Origin: CBFDBF01 sp050291465
GTDB taxonomy: Bacteria; Pseudomonadota; Gammaproteobacteria; Chromatiales; Chromatiaceae
NCBI GenBank assembly: GCA_050291465.1
Contig: JBNKJV010000001.1
Span: 124,001-188,000 of the forward strand
DNA: 64,000 nucleotides
Direction: 5' to 3'
The position numbers were made by a program, and so were the translations under genes. How positions within the stretch are numbered: the stretch's first letter is position 1; each line of letters opens with the position of its first letter. This document shows positions 1 through 8,679 of this stretch, piece after piece. Under the pieces are notes generated by a model that saw only the letters and a list, made by a program, of their open reading frames with translations, searched no databases and was not told where the DNA came from.

Positions 1-174
1 TCGCCTCCGGCCTCCGGCTACATGAAACAACACCCATCCGAACCCTCTCCCGAGCGCCAATACCGCGGGATAGGGAAGTAAGGCAAGCAAACGCAGCACC
101 CCGAGACCGAGCAGCAACGGCCAGGATCTCACCGCCTCTAGAACTGACCCCTTTACTTCCGAACGCCTGTCCAT
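1..174 (-). CDS. lpxL: Lipid A lauroyl/myristoyl acyltransferase, N-terminal part (partial)
   Basis: Only the first 58 codons lie in the window; the gene runs off the left edge. Translated from the ATG at 174 it gives a basic N-terminus, then a hydrophobic stretch containing WPLLLGLGVLRLLALLPYP (residues 18-36) and a GRGFGW turn ending in RRR. This is the usual start of LpxL/HtrB/MsbB acyltransferases, inner-membrane enzymes that add a secondary acyl chain to Kdo2-lipid A. The HX4D catalytic motif would lie beyond the edge and cannot be checked. Context fits: msbA and the waa core genes are in the same window. LpxL, LpxM and LpxP cannot be told apart from this fragment. Confidence 0.7.
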   Translation of the reverse strand, partial: MDRRSEVKGSVLEAVRSWPLLLGLGVLRLLALLPYPAVLALGRGFGWVLFHVAGGRRR

Positions 175-307
175 CCGCCCCCCGGGTTTATCCGCCTTCA
201 CCTGTATCCTCAAATCCGCCAAGAATTTCCATTTTTTATTATTCCATAGTTAAATACATTATCAGAGACCGCCCGCGCATTATCTTCTCCATAAATAACA
301 GACAGTT

Positions 308-1168
308 ATGAGTATCAATCAAATCATCTACGTCCTCTCCACCAATTATGCCGGATCCCATTTTTTGGTACTGCAACTGGCGGCACACAGCAAATGCATA
401 TCGGTGGGCGAACTGCATCGTTTTGATCCGAAATCGGCCCGGCGTAAACAAGCCTGCCACATCTGTACAACCGATGAAGAGTGCCCGCTTTTTCAAGGCC
501 TTTATGGTCAGCCGGTCGAAAATCTCCACCCGGCTCTCATGGATAACGTGAGCAGATCATTTCCGGAAATCGACACCTTGATCGATAATTCAAAAAAGAC
601 CGTCTGGGCGAAAAAATTTCTTGATCTTCCGGGCGTTCAACAGAAATACATTCACCTTATCAGAGACCCTCGGGCACTGGCTCGACGCTGGATGATGAAT
701 TACGATACCCGCGCGGAAAAAAACAAGGTCCGGCGACTGATCGCCCGCCGCTGCTGGCCCAAGACCTGGAATATTCTTACCGGTAGCGAAGCAAATGTAT
801 ATGCCTGGAAATGGGTACACCAGAACAGACTCATCACCGACTTCCTGAGCGGGAATGGACTTGATCACAGGCTGGTCACCTATCACGATCTGGTTTTCAA
901 ACCGGACGAGGTCTTGCGGGATATCATGATCTGGGCCGGGCATGAATATGAGCCGAAGCAGAAGGAATACTGGAAATTCACCCATCACGGTTCCCAGAAG
1001 CCGCAATACATGAAACCACCCGAGGAAGGTGATAAGCGCTTCGACCAGCGCTGGAAGGACTATCTTGATAACGAGACTCAAGAAGAGATACTCGGCCATA
1101 CGGCCATAAACAACTACCTCGCTTCCATAAATCTCTCTTTAACGGATGCCGGGATTGTCCCCCGTTAA
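308..1168 (+). CDS. Sulfotransferase family protein
   Basis: 286 aa. Residues 11-20 (STNYAGSHFL) occupy the place of the 5'-phosphosulfate loop of PAPS-dependent sulfotransferases, and residues 114-128 (YIHLIRDPRALARRW) match the 3'-phosphate-binding segment with its typical RDPRA core. The family transfers sulfate from PAPS to sugars or lipids, releasing PAP. A Cys group (C50, C53, C59) is unusual and could bind metal or form disulfides. There is no signal peptide or membrane segment. The gene starts a three-gene plus-strand group ahead of a threonine-synthase-like and an asparagine-synthase-like gene, and converges on a glycan operon, so a surface glycan is the likely acceptor (inference). 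cysC and cysQ are in the same window. Confidence 0.75.
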   Translation: MSINQIIYVLSTNYAGSHFLVLQLAAHSKCISVGELHRFDPKSARRKQACHICTTDEECPLFQGLYGQPVENLHPALMDNVSRSFPEIDTLIDNSKKTVWAKKFLDLPGVQQKYIHLIRDPRALARRWMMNYDTRAEKNKVRRLIARRCWPKTWNILTGSEANVYAWKWVHQNRLITDFLSGNGLDHRLVTYHDLVFKPDEVLRDIMIWAGHEYEPKQKEYWKFTHHGSQKPQYMKPPEEGDKRFDQRWKDYLDNETQEEILGHTAINNYLASINLSLTDAGIVPR

Positions 1169-1224
1169 ACCGTTCATAGTATTTAAATCTTTCGCTGGAT
1201 AGATAGGATGCCCGGGATCGACAT

Positions 1225-2553
1225 ATGAAATACCAGATCGTCTGTTTTGACTGCGGAAGTATCGTGAATGGGTTCAGGGACTGGTACCAGAACGGCCAAT
1301 GCTGTCCGAAGTGCGGTTCCATATACGCCGATATTCGCTATACAGCCACAAGGGACGATTTTCTTTCCGCCCTTGACGGCAAGCCGCCCGCGGGAAAGGG
1401 CATCTGGCGTTATTTCGATTTCCTGCCTTTGAACAGTCTCAGTAACTCGGTGACAGCCGGAGAAGGTTGTGTCGCGGTTGAGCGCTGGCCGTTTCTGGAA
1501 GAAATCGCCGGGAAAACGGGCCTGGATATCAAGGTATACGCCCATCGTCATGACAACAACCCCGCGACGGGAACCTTTAAGGATCTTGCCGGAGCGGCAA
1601 TCGGCAGTGTTCTGAAGGAAACGGATATCCGCTCGTACGTCGTTGCCACCACCGGAAACATCGGCGTGGCCCTTTCAAGATATCTGGCTGATGCCGGCGT
1701 TTCCCTGCACGTATTCGTGCCTGAGACCAGCTCGTCATTGCACGATGCCGAAATAAGTTGTTTCGGGCAAAAGGTGTTCAGGGTACGTGGTGATTATTCG
1801 GCCGCCAAAAAAATGGCCGCCGCGTTCGCGGAAAAGTACAAAATACCCTTGTCTCCGAACAGCTACGACCCGATACGCATAGAGGCAAAGAAGACCATCG
1901 CCTACGAATGGTATCGCCAGCTGGATGATTTCCCTACCGTCTATATTCAGGCCCTTAGCGGCGGCACCGGGCCTCTGGGCATAGCGAAGGGATGCAGCGA
2001 TCTTACGGAAATGGGGCTGATAGACGCCGCCCCCCGATTTCTGATGGTTCAATCGGATTGCTGCAACCCGATGGAGATTTCCTGGAACTCCGCCAAACAG
2101 TCCGGCTTCAAGGACGGCTGGGAAAACGACTACTCCGTCGTCAGCAATCCGGCAACCACCATCTCGACTCTGGCCACCGGAAACCCCATGCTATATCCGC
2201 TTGTCGCCAGGCTGGCAAAAACCAGCGGCGGCGAAATAACCTCCTATCCGGAATCATCGATTACGGACATAGCCCGTCTGGTGGCATATGAGGTTGCGGT
2301 ACGTATCGGCCCCGCGGCCGCAATCGGCGTCGGCGGCTTTTTCAAGGCCCTGAACAACGGATATCTGAGAGACGGCGATCGAATCGTTATCGCCATTGGA
2401 GAAGGGATAAGACGTTCCCCGGAATTTATGGAAAGCCTCACCTATACGTCCGATACGGTGTCGGACCTGTCGGATTGTTATGTGGTCTCCAGACCCGACT
2501 ATGGCGCGATGTTGCGGGAACGGATCGCCTCTTTACATAGCCTCCCCCTTTAA
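1225..2553 (+). CDS. Threonine-synthase-like PLP-dependent enzyme
   Basis: 442 aa. The N-terminus has a small zinc-ribbon-like motif (C7/C10 and C27/C30). The fold-type II PLP core follows: NPATGTFKD with the Schiff-base lysine at K119, ATTGNIGVALSRYLADAG next, and a glycine-rich phosphate loop (LSGGTGPLG) near residue 235. This is the threonine synthase layout, an enzyme converting O-phosphohomoserine to threonine. Here it sits among glycan-modification genes, not beside hom or thrB, so it may be a paralogue acting on another phospho-amino acid or supplying an amino acid for glycan decoration (inference). It lies 56 nt after the sulfotransferase and 23 nt before the asparagine-synthase-like gene, so the three are probably co-transcribed. 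Confidence 0.75.
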   Translation: MKYQIVCFDCGSIVNGFRDWYQNGQCCPKCGSIYADIRYTATRDDFLSALDGKPPAGKGIWRYFDFLPLNSLSNSVTAGEGCVAVERWPFLEEIAGKTGLDIKVYAHRHDNNPATGTFKDLAGAAIGSVLKETDIRSYVVATTGNIGVALSRYLADAGVSLHVFVPETSSSLHDAEISCFGQKVFRVRGDYSAAKKMAAAFAEKYKIPLSPNSYDPIRIEAKKTIAYEWYRQLDDFPTVYIQALSGGTGPLGIAKGCSDLTEMGLIDAAPRFLMVQSDCCNPMEISWNSAKQSGFKDGWENDYSVVSNPATTISTLATGNPMLYPLVARLAKTSGGEITSYPESSITDIARLVAYEVAVRIGPAAAIGVGGFFKALNNGYLRDGDRIVIAIGEGIRRSPEFMESLTYTSDTVSDLSDCYVVSRPDYGAMLRERIASLHSLPL

Positions 2554-2576
2554 TCCCGGAACCCAGACCATCTCCC

Positions 2577-4445
2577 ATGGCCGACATAAAAATTAGTGGC
2601 AATACCCTTAATCTGGCAAAAGACCATTGGGAGGAGGTTGTCGAACACACCAACTCTTTTTGCAGAATTATTCTTGTCGGCATTATACGGGCGGAAAAAT
2701 CCCCGCTCGCACAGAAGCTTGGGGAGATTCTATCCGGTTCCGGAACCGAGAGGAAAAACGCGATAAGGGAGTTGTTTCTCCAGGTCAAGGGTGACTACGC
2801 TCTGGTCATCGAGGAAGAGAAGGCCGTTTCTCTGTTTCTTGGTTATTCCTGCCCCCAGTTTTATATGCTGACCGACCAGGAAAACGGCCTCCTATTAACA
2901 CAGAACGAAGCAACCGCCACACAGGACGGGTTTGACCAGGAAAGACTGTTTCTACGATACACCAGCAAGCAGGGTCTGTTTATCCCCAAGGGGATCGGAA
3001 AGACCGTATCCGATTATCTGCTCCCTGGCATGGCGTTAATCTTTGACAAGGAAAATAGGGAATACGAACAGACCTGGATCATTGAAATAGGGGATTTCTG
3101 CACCAGGGATGACCATGAAAATCTGGCCGGGGAGATCGCCGACGCCTTTGTCGACGAATTGGAATCCTTCAGGTTTCTCGAGGGGGACTTGAAATTAGAG
3201 TTGTCTTCCGGCGTTGACTCGGCTTTGTTGCTGGCCGCCGCCCATGCTTCCGGCATCGACATACAACCGGTCAATTACAGGCCTTGTATACGCTCCGGAG
3301 AAAGCGCCGGCGCAAAAAGGATGGCAGACCACTTCAATCTGCCTCTGACGATGCTGTATCGTGGTCCCGGCAGCGCGGACAATATTTTTACGCCGGATAC
3401 GGACATAACAGACTATTTAAATAAAATGGAGCCTCTTCTGAAATCCGGCTCCGCAATGTTTATATTGGATAACGTATCACTGCTATCCGCTTATGAATTC
3501 GGCTTCCATAACGCGCTTCAGGGCTCCTCATATCCTACCGCGTTATGCATCGCGCATTATACCTCCTACCCAAAACACAAATCGTTCTTCAGCAAAAAGT
3601 TCATCCCGAACGTCAACCACGAAAAGCGGCATTTCTTTTCGATTGACTATACGAAATCCAGGATCAACCGCGATGATTACGAAGATGTCTGGGGAATAGG
3701 CGACAAGTATCCGTTCATCGACTCCTATTACTGGGAGTTCCTTAACCCCTGCTTTACCGGAACCTCAAAAAGCAGCTCGATGCACCACATATTGACCGAA
3801 CTTATCGACACCGATGACGCCCTGTTAACACAGGGTTTGCGCTCCCGGGGCTATTCCATCATCGACAAGATTCTTCTCGACCCGAACACCCGGACGGCAC
3901 TTTCCAGCCCCTCAGCCCACTGGGCGTCGAAGCTGATGAAGCTGATAGTCTTTATCCATAATAATTGCTGGGCGACCTCGAAGACCTTCAACTATAGACA
4001 GGCCGGCCTTATGAGCGAATTTCAGGCGGGTCTAAGTTCAAATATCCTTACCCGCCTTCTCAATGTGCAGATTGATGACAAATTGGTCAATTACCCGAAG
4101 TGGCACATATTCCGTGCGTTTGAACTGCTCGCCGGGAAAAGCTTCTTCGAGATCTCCTACGCCTCAGGTGATCTTTCCTTTGCCCGCTCCGAGCTTTTGA
4201 AGAAGATCCGATACAAACTTTCCGGTGCCGACTCGGAAAGGCCGACTTTAATAGAAAACAAGTCCGTCTGGAAATTTATAAAGGACAAACACCTGGAGAG
4301 TACGCATGGTTCTATCCTGGAAACGCATGCATTGAGTTCAAAACTGGAATCGACGGAAGCCGCAAGGAACCCGGCCCTTTCCAAGGGCACCAGGTTCTGG
4401 TATCTCAACAACATACTCAACATTTCCAGCCTGAAAACCGGTTAA
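2577..4445 (+). CDS. Asparagine-synthase-like ATP-dependent amidoligase
   Basis: 622 aa, the usual AsnB size. Residues 210-215 read SSGVDS, the ATP-pyrophosphatase PP-loop (SGGxDS) of the synthetase domain. The N-terminal ~190 residues resemble the Ntn glutaminase domain in position only: the sequence begins MADIKI and has no Cys at position 2, so glutamine hydrolysis by this protein is unlikely. Related proteins in O-antigen and capsule loci amidate uronic acids or join amino groups to carboxylates. This one would need ammonia or an amine from elsewhere. It lies 23 nt behind the threonine-synthase-like gene. The substrate is unknown, and asparagine synthesis itself looks unlikely. Confidence 0.7.
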   Translation: MADIKISGNTLNLAKDHWEEVVEHTNSFCRIILVGIIRAEKSPLAQKLGEILSGSGTERKNAIRELFLQVKGDYALVIEEEKAVSLFLGYSCPQFYMLTDQENGLLLTQNEATATQDGFDQERLFLRYTSKQGLFIPKGIGKTVSDYLLPGMALIFDKENREYEQTWIIEIGDFCTRDDHENLAGEIADAFVDELESFRFLEGDLKLELSSGVDSALLLAAAHASGIDIQPVNYRPCIRSGESAGAKRMADHFNLPLTMLYRGPGSADNIFTPDTDITDYLNKMEPLLKSGSAMFILDNVSLLSAYEFGFHNALQGSSYPTALCIAHYTSYPKHKSFFSKKFIPNVNHEKRHFFSIDYTKSRINRDDYEDVWGIGDKYPFIDSYYWEFLNPCFTGTSKSSSMHHILTELIDTDDALLTQGLRSRGYSIIDKILLDPNTRTALSSPSAHWASKLMKLIVFIHNNCWATSKTFNYRQAGLMSEFQAGLSSNILTRLLNVQIDDKLVNYPKWHIFRAFELLAGKSFFEISYASGDLSFARSELLKKIRYKLSGADSERPTLIENKSVWKFIKDKHLESTHGSILETHALSSKLESTEAARNPALSKGTRFWYLNNILNISSLKTG

Positions 4446-4520
4446 CGGCGCCAGGCTGTCGGACCAGGGAACCGGAACGGATGGATTGTCCGGCGCCCAC
4501 CAGAAGCAAAGCAACCGGCT

Positions 4521-5261
4521 TCAGTCCTCGCCGATACGCTGAAATACCACTAATGAGTGAGGGCGGTTGTCACTGGATTCCGGCGACCATTCCTTCTCCG
4601 GCTGCAATAATTTAACAATCGAGAACCCATACTTCTGGATATTCTTCAACCAGGATCTGGGGTAACTCCCCCTGTTAAAACTCACATTTGCAAGCACTAT
4701 ATACTTGCTTGTAATCCGACATAGGTGTTTTTCAATATTACAGGACGGTGATGTATGCTCAATAGATATTCCGTGGGTATAAATGATATCAAATTGCCTG
4801 TCCGGAACAGTCGGCAGATACTCTTCAAAGGAGAGCCAGCTACAGGCAACCTCATCCGCCAGCTCCGGAAAATATTTCTTCATCGCCTCTTCACAGGACT
4901 TGTTTACATCCACACCATATAAGTCGCCAATCCCTTTCTTGTGCAACTCGTTCAGGTGCCTTCCCACATTGCAACCCAGGTCGAGTATCCTGATTTGCTT
5001 CTCCTCCCCGGCTCTGCGTATTACTTCATCAATGAGCGGCATGCTCGTCGGCGAAAGATCGACGTATAACGACATCCCCCTCTTACCGAATTCACCCCGC
5101 GAACCCCAGTATTTCGCACCCTTTGCGCTCTCCTTGCCCAGCTTTATTACTCTATAGAGGGCGAATAAAACCGGATTGGAGTTAATAAACTTCTTAAACT
5201 TGTTGTATTTCGGATTAATGGCTGCCAGGGCCATATTTTCAGTCCACTTCTTCATTCTCAT
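4521..5261 (-). CDS. SAM-dependent methyltransferase (class I)
   Basis: 246 aa. The motif ILDLGCNVGRHL is SAM-binding motif I, followed by an acidic motif II (GDLYGVDVN) and the post-motif FDIIYTHGISIEH, typical of Rossmann-fold methyltransferases. It resembles the Pse-associated methylase at 14138-14755, which also has an LGCN-G motif I and an 'ILTHG/FTKGVLIHI' type segment, so it may be a divergent paralogue. Its start overlaps the stop of the upstream putative glycosyltransferase by 4 nt (5258-5261), which implies translational coupling. It is the last gene of the long minus-strand glycan operon. The acceptor is unknown; O- or N-methylation of the surface sugar is inferred. Confidence 0.75.
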   Translation of the reverse strand: MRMKKWTENMALAAINPKYNKFKKFINSNPVLFALYRVIKLGKESAKGAKYWGSRGEFGKRGMSLYVDLSPTSMPLIDEVIRRAGEEKQIRILDLGCNVGRHLNELHKKGIGDLYGVDVNKSCEEAMKKYFPELADEVACSWLSFEEYLPTVPDRQFDIIYTHGISIEHTSPSCNIEKHLCRITSKYIVLANVSFNRGSYPRSWLKNIQKYGFSIVKLLQPEKEWSPESSDNRPHSLVVFQRIGED

Positions 5262-6697
5262 TCAACTCGGTTGGAATCGGGGGAAAGGTTGGATCCATTT
5301 TCCATAATGCAATACAGGTCGGGCGCAACCTCCTGGGAGCGCACGCATGACAGGATACCGACCATACGGGACAGCTTCGCAAGGTAACCGCTTATTTCCT
5401 CATTGGATGTACCCGGCCATTTCTGACGGCTTCTCTGCCGCGATCTCTCGCGCCTGTCAGATCGCACGTATTTAAATATATTCAGGCTCCTGCGAATCTT
5501 TCTCCACGCCTCGTGGATCTTCACCCGCGCGGCACGCGAATTCTTCCAGGAAAGATCAATTACATCTTCATCCCATTCTATACCATCGAGGACGTCCAGA
5601 ATCCTCTCGCTGGCAAATTTTCCTTCCACGGAGCATATATATTGTTCCGCCTCACTGTTATGAAGACGGCACCCGTCCGGATCCTGAACAGATTGCTTAA
5701 TAAACCCTATCAAACTGTCCTCGTCTTTCACCACCGGACCAATTCTCGTAGAAGGATGCGTATCGAAGGTATCGCTCCAGTCCGGATGAAACGCTACGGC
5801 GCAACGGCCTAGAATCCTTGCCTCGACACCCGTACTGCAGCCATGATGAAAAATCACATCCGCCCCAAGCAGCCAGGAGGTCGGACTACCCTCGTATACG
5901 ACATGTGCGTCGGCAATGTCCTTCACCGCCTGATTCCAGAACTCATGGTCATCCGTAGGATGAGGCCTGACAATTATTGCATGGCCGGGAACTTCGTTTC
6001 GTATACGCTCCAGAACCGAAACAAATCTGAGCAGATTTCTCTTCTGGTGAGACATCAGGTCTTCCAGGTACCGCCGGTCCTCATCGCTATCGATATACCC
6101 GTACTTTTCAGCCTGTTCTATTACAAAATTTTCGCCCTTTACATTTATGACGCTGGAAAAATTAGAGGGAAGCAAAATGTAGCGCCCGAAGCGTGCTCGA
6201 ATATCCGCCACGGATTCCGCATACATTTTGGTCAATTCCCTGCGCCAAAGGTCCGCGCGCGGCGTCCCGGTAGCGGAAACTTTTTTTGCATGGGCCGGAT
6301 AATAGTCTCTGATCATCCGCGCCTGCTGTTCTCCCCAGGCGAACACACAGTCCACGAGACCAAGCGTCTCCTCATTCATCCTGGTCTGCAGCCAGTTTTC
6401 CGGATCCTTGAATATCGCGAAACTTTCTTCGTCTATAACACAGGTTTTCAGCCCATAATATTTGTAGCGCTGAAGCGCCTTGAGCTTGTTTACTGATATG
6501 GATTTCTCCATAAGCATTCCCTGCGGCAAACAACTGAGCCATTTCCTGAACGTCCCATAGTTCCCGAGAAGCACCTTGTAACCCCTGGCCGCCGCCAGGC
6601 CCGCCAGAAATACCTTAGCTTCAAACTCCCGACTTTTATTCTCGATCGGAAGAAAGAACCACCGGCCTTTTATGGCGCCATCGGACACACTATTCAT
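5258..6697 (-). CDS. Surface carbohydrate biosynthesis protein, probable GT-B glycosyltransferase
   Basis: 479 aa. The N-terminus (FLPIENKSREFEAKVFLAG) is characteristic of a family annotated as surface carbohydrate biosynthesis proteins. The C-terminal half has IIVRPHPTDDHEFW and FHHGCSTGVEARILG, which match the HP and S/T-rich E-A motifs of GT-B transferases related to Kdo transferases and polysialyltransferases. There is no signal peptide or obvious membrane helix, so a cytoplasmic membrane-associated transferase is likely. It follows the second nucleotidyltransferase by 169 nt and overlaps the methyltransferase by 4 nt. Its position makes it a candidate transferase for a CMP-activated sugar made by this operon (inference). 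It has not been assigned to a CAZy family here. Confidence 0.6.
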   Translation of the reverse strand: MNSVSDGAIKGRWFFLPIENKSREFEAKVFLAGLAAARGYKVLLGNYGTFRKWLSCLPQGMLMEKSISVNKLKALQRYKYYGLKTCVIDEESFAIFKDPENWLQTRMNEETLGLVDCVFAWGEQQARMIRDYYPAHAKKVSATGTPRADLWRRELTKMYAESVADIRARFGRYILLPSNFSSVINVKGENFVIEQAEKYGYIDSDEDRRYLEDLMSHQKRNLLRFVSVLERIRNEVPGHAIIVRPHPTDDHEFWNQAVKDIADAHVVYEGSPTSWLLGADVIFHHGCSTGVEARILGRCAVAFHPDWSDTFDTHPSTRIGPVVKDEDSLIGFIKQSVQDPDGCRLHNSEAEQYICSVEGKFASERILDVLDGIEWDEDVIDLSWKNSRAARVKIHEAWRKIRRSLNIFKYVRSDRRERSRQRSRQKWPGTSNEEISGYLAKLSRMVGILSCVRSQEVAPDLYCIMENGSNLSPDSNRVE

Positions 6698-6866
6698 CGT
6701 ATTTGCGTGATCCTAATCTGAACACAGGATTGCCGATTCAATTTTTGTCTTACCTGGCTGACCCGATAAATCCGGGAATAATTAAGAGTGATGAGGGACT
6801 GTTACGCGGCAAAACGGCTCGACATCAGCAGGCAGCCGGAACAAGGGACAACACACGGAAAACACA

Positions 6867-7550
6867 TCAAGAACTATTCCGGGATCTGAATATCGCATCC
6901 ATCACTTGAAAATCTTCCTGCGTATCAACATCGATGGAACGGTATTTCGGCATCCTGTAAGCACCGGTATTGCTCCCCATCAATTCCCTATCCCGAAGAA
7001 ACTGCTCGGTACGACACCAGTTGATCGCACCGTTCTCCACCACGAAATTCGGCAACTCCTGGCCCTTCGCGTGGGCGATCTCGGGCCATTGATAACGGAG
7101 GCGGCCGGTTTCGTCTGCTATAAGTGCCGCGTGCGGATAGAAAAAATATTCCGTCACCGATACGACATAATCAAAACCCGTTTGCAATATCTCGTAACTC
7201 CGCTGTATATCCTCCGCGGTACGTAGCGCGGAAGTCGCCGTCAGGACACAAAAGCAATCGACCGGCCTCTCCCTGGAAAGCTCCTCAATCACATGAACAC
7301 ACACGTCTCTCACGCGGGCGGAATCGGATGCCAGTTCGGATGGACGCCTCAGAACATCCGCACCCGCGGCCTCACCTACCCGGGCGACTTCTTCGTCTTC
7401 AGTGGAAACAATAACCCGCTCGAATACTCCGCTGTTCAACGCGGCTTCCACCGTGTACGCCAGCAAAGGCTTGCCGTTCAACTCCAGGATATTCTTGCGA
7501 GGCAGACGCTTGGACCCCCCCCGCGCGGGAATTATTGCCAGACGGTTCAC
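6867..7550 (-). CDS. Acylneuraminate cytidylyltransferase family protein (second copy)
   Basis: 227 aa. The N-terminal IPARGGSKRLPRKN is the nucleotide-binding signature of CMP-sialic acid, Kdo and pseudaminate synthetases, and IDVDTQEDF near residue 208 supplies the metal-binding aspartates. The family couples CTP to a 2-keto-3-deoxy acid. It starts with GTG at 7550, in a 4-nt GTGA overlap with the stop of the NeuB-like gene, so the two are translationally coupled and probably act in sequence. It differs clearly from the PseF copy at 12283-12987 (for example FCVLTATSALR against CCIYATAPFLQ), so the operon probably activates two different acidic sugars. The identity of this second sugar is unknown. 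Confidence 0.8.
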   Translation of the reverse strand: MNRLAIIPARGGSKRLPRKNILELNGKPLLAYTVEAALNSGVFERVIVSTEDEEVARVGEAAGADVLRRPSELASDSARVRDVCVHVIEELSRERPVDCFCVLTATSALRTAEDIQRSYEILQTGFDYVVSVTEYFFYPHAALIADETGRLRYQWPEIAHAKGQELPNFVVENGAINWCRTEQFLRDRELMGSNTGAYRMPKYRSIDVDTQEDFQVMDAIFRSRNSS

Positions 7551-8629
7551 CCCTCCTCCCCACGGTGGCGCCGCAAATCACCCCAGTCAACGACTTCGCC
7601 GCTCTTGATATCCCGATTCAGCTCGAGACCGCAAATATCGAGGAGCAATTCCGGCCGGAGTCCGTATCCCGGCCTGGCGATACGGAGATCGGACTCTTCT
7701 ATGATTCTGCCGCGAGGAAGATCTCGAGCGGCAACGATGCCATGCCGGTGAAGTCGATGCTCCGTCATCTCCCCCTTATCCCACAAGCGCCGCCCCTGCC
7801 CATTGGCACGACTGATAAAATCCACCTCTTTAACAAAAGAGGAAAAATCCTCCATATTCTCGGAGAACGCGTACTCGATATAGGGCAGTTGATTATCGGG
7901 AGAGACCGGTTTCTCTATAACGAGGGCGCCCTTGCCCAGCGCGGCCATAATTGCCGCCCGGCCGGGCGAATGGCAGGTGTAACCCACCGGAATTCCTAAC
8001 GCAGACTGAATTACTTTGATCCGGTCCAGATCTATCAGCTCTGGAGGCGCCGGGTACCCCGCCGGGTTCTGCATTACCACGACATTTCGCCCGCCTTCCA
8101 ACTCATACTCCTCTACAGCCCGCACCACTTCCCACATATAAGTGGTGGCGCTGTCAATAAACATCGGTAATCCGCTTTTTGCTACATAGCGTATTAGCGG
8201 AATATGGTCGATTTCACCGGAAGAGAGTTTTACCGCACAGGCGCCCTGCTCAATCAGGAAATCCACCTCCTCGCGGGAACAGGCCGTAGCGAAAAATGGG
8301 ACGCCGAGGCTTTTAATATGGGTGATTAAATCAGCCAGATCCTCGAATGAGAGAAATCCGCTCTTAAACGCCTCAAACAGATTTTCCTCGATAACACCGT
8401 GACATGCGGTTCCATAAGTAATTTTGGACGCGTCCCTATAAGGCTCGGTCAATGCGGTATCTAATTGATATACTTCAAACTTTATGAAATCGACTCCGGC
8501 TTTCGCCACCGCCGTCGCCAGTTTCTTGGCCAAATCCACATCACCGCGATGACATATACCCAGCTCGCCGACCACTCTGACCGGATGTTCGGAACCAATT
8601 TTCAGGCCGCCTATTTCTACTTCTCTCAT
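7547..8629 (-). CDS. Divergent NeuB-family synthase (nonulosonate synthase-like)
   Basis: 360 aa. It has the NeuB layout: a TIM barrel (GELGICHRGD at residues 21-30, KFEVYQ at 50-55, KLSSGE at 134-139) followed by a C-terminal SAF/antifreeze-like domain (RPGYGLRPE). NeuB enzymes condense phosphoenolpyruvate with a hexosamine to form a nine-carbon 2-keto acid. In characterised NeuB two His residues, in SDH- and EKH-type motifs, hold the catalytic Mn. Here the first is kept (H220 in YTCHS) but the second reads EKP (P241). The usual ...STPF and STGM segments are also altered (FATACS, IDSATT). It overlaps the cytidylyltransferase by 4 nt. It probably uses a non-standard substrate or metal site. 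Confidence 0.75.
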   Translation of the reverse strand: MREVEIGGLKIGSEHPVRVVGELGICHRGDVDLAKKLATAVAKAGVDFIKFEVYQLDTALTEPYRDASKITYGTACHGVIEENLFEAFKSGFLSFEDLADLITHIKSLGVPFFATACSREEVDFLIEQGACAVKLSSGEIDHIPLIRYVAKSGLPMFIDSATTYMWEVVRAVEEYELEGGRNVVVMQNPAGYPAPPELIDLDRIKVIQSALGIPVGYTCHSPGRAAIMAALGKGALVIEKPVSPDNQLPYIEYAFSENMEDFSSFVKEVDFISRANGQGRRLWDKGEMTEHRLHRHGIVAARDLPRGRIIEESDLRIARPGYGLRPELLLDICGLELNRDIKSGEVVDWGDLRRHRGEEG

Positions 8630-8679
8630 TCTATAATCTCGTAAGGTTGACTGGTCGAGCCGGGCAATTTCTCGGTCTG

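Noticed and set aside
6867..8629. NeuA/NeuB as sialic (N-acetylneuraminic) acid synthesis
   Set aside because: No NeuC-type epimerase is present, and the NeuB-like protein is divergent at key residues, so ordinary sialic acid is not supported.
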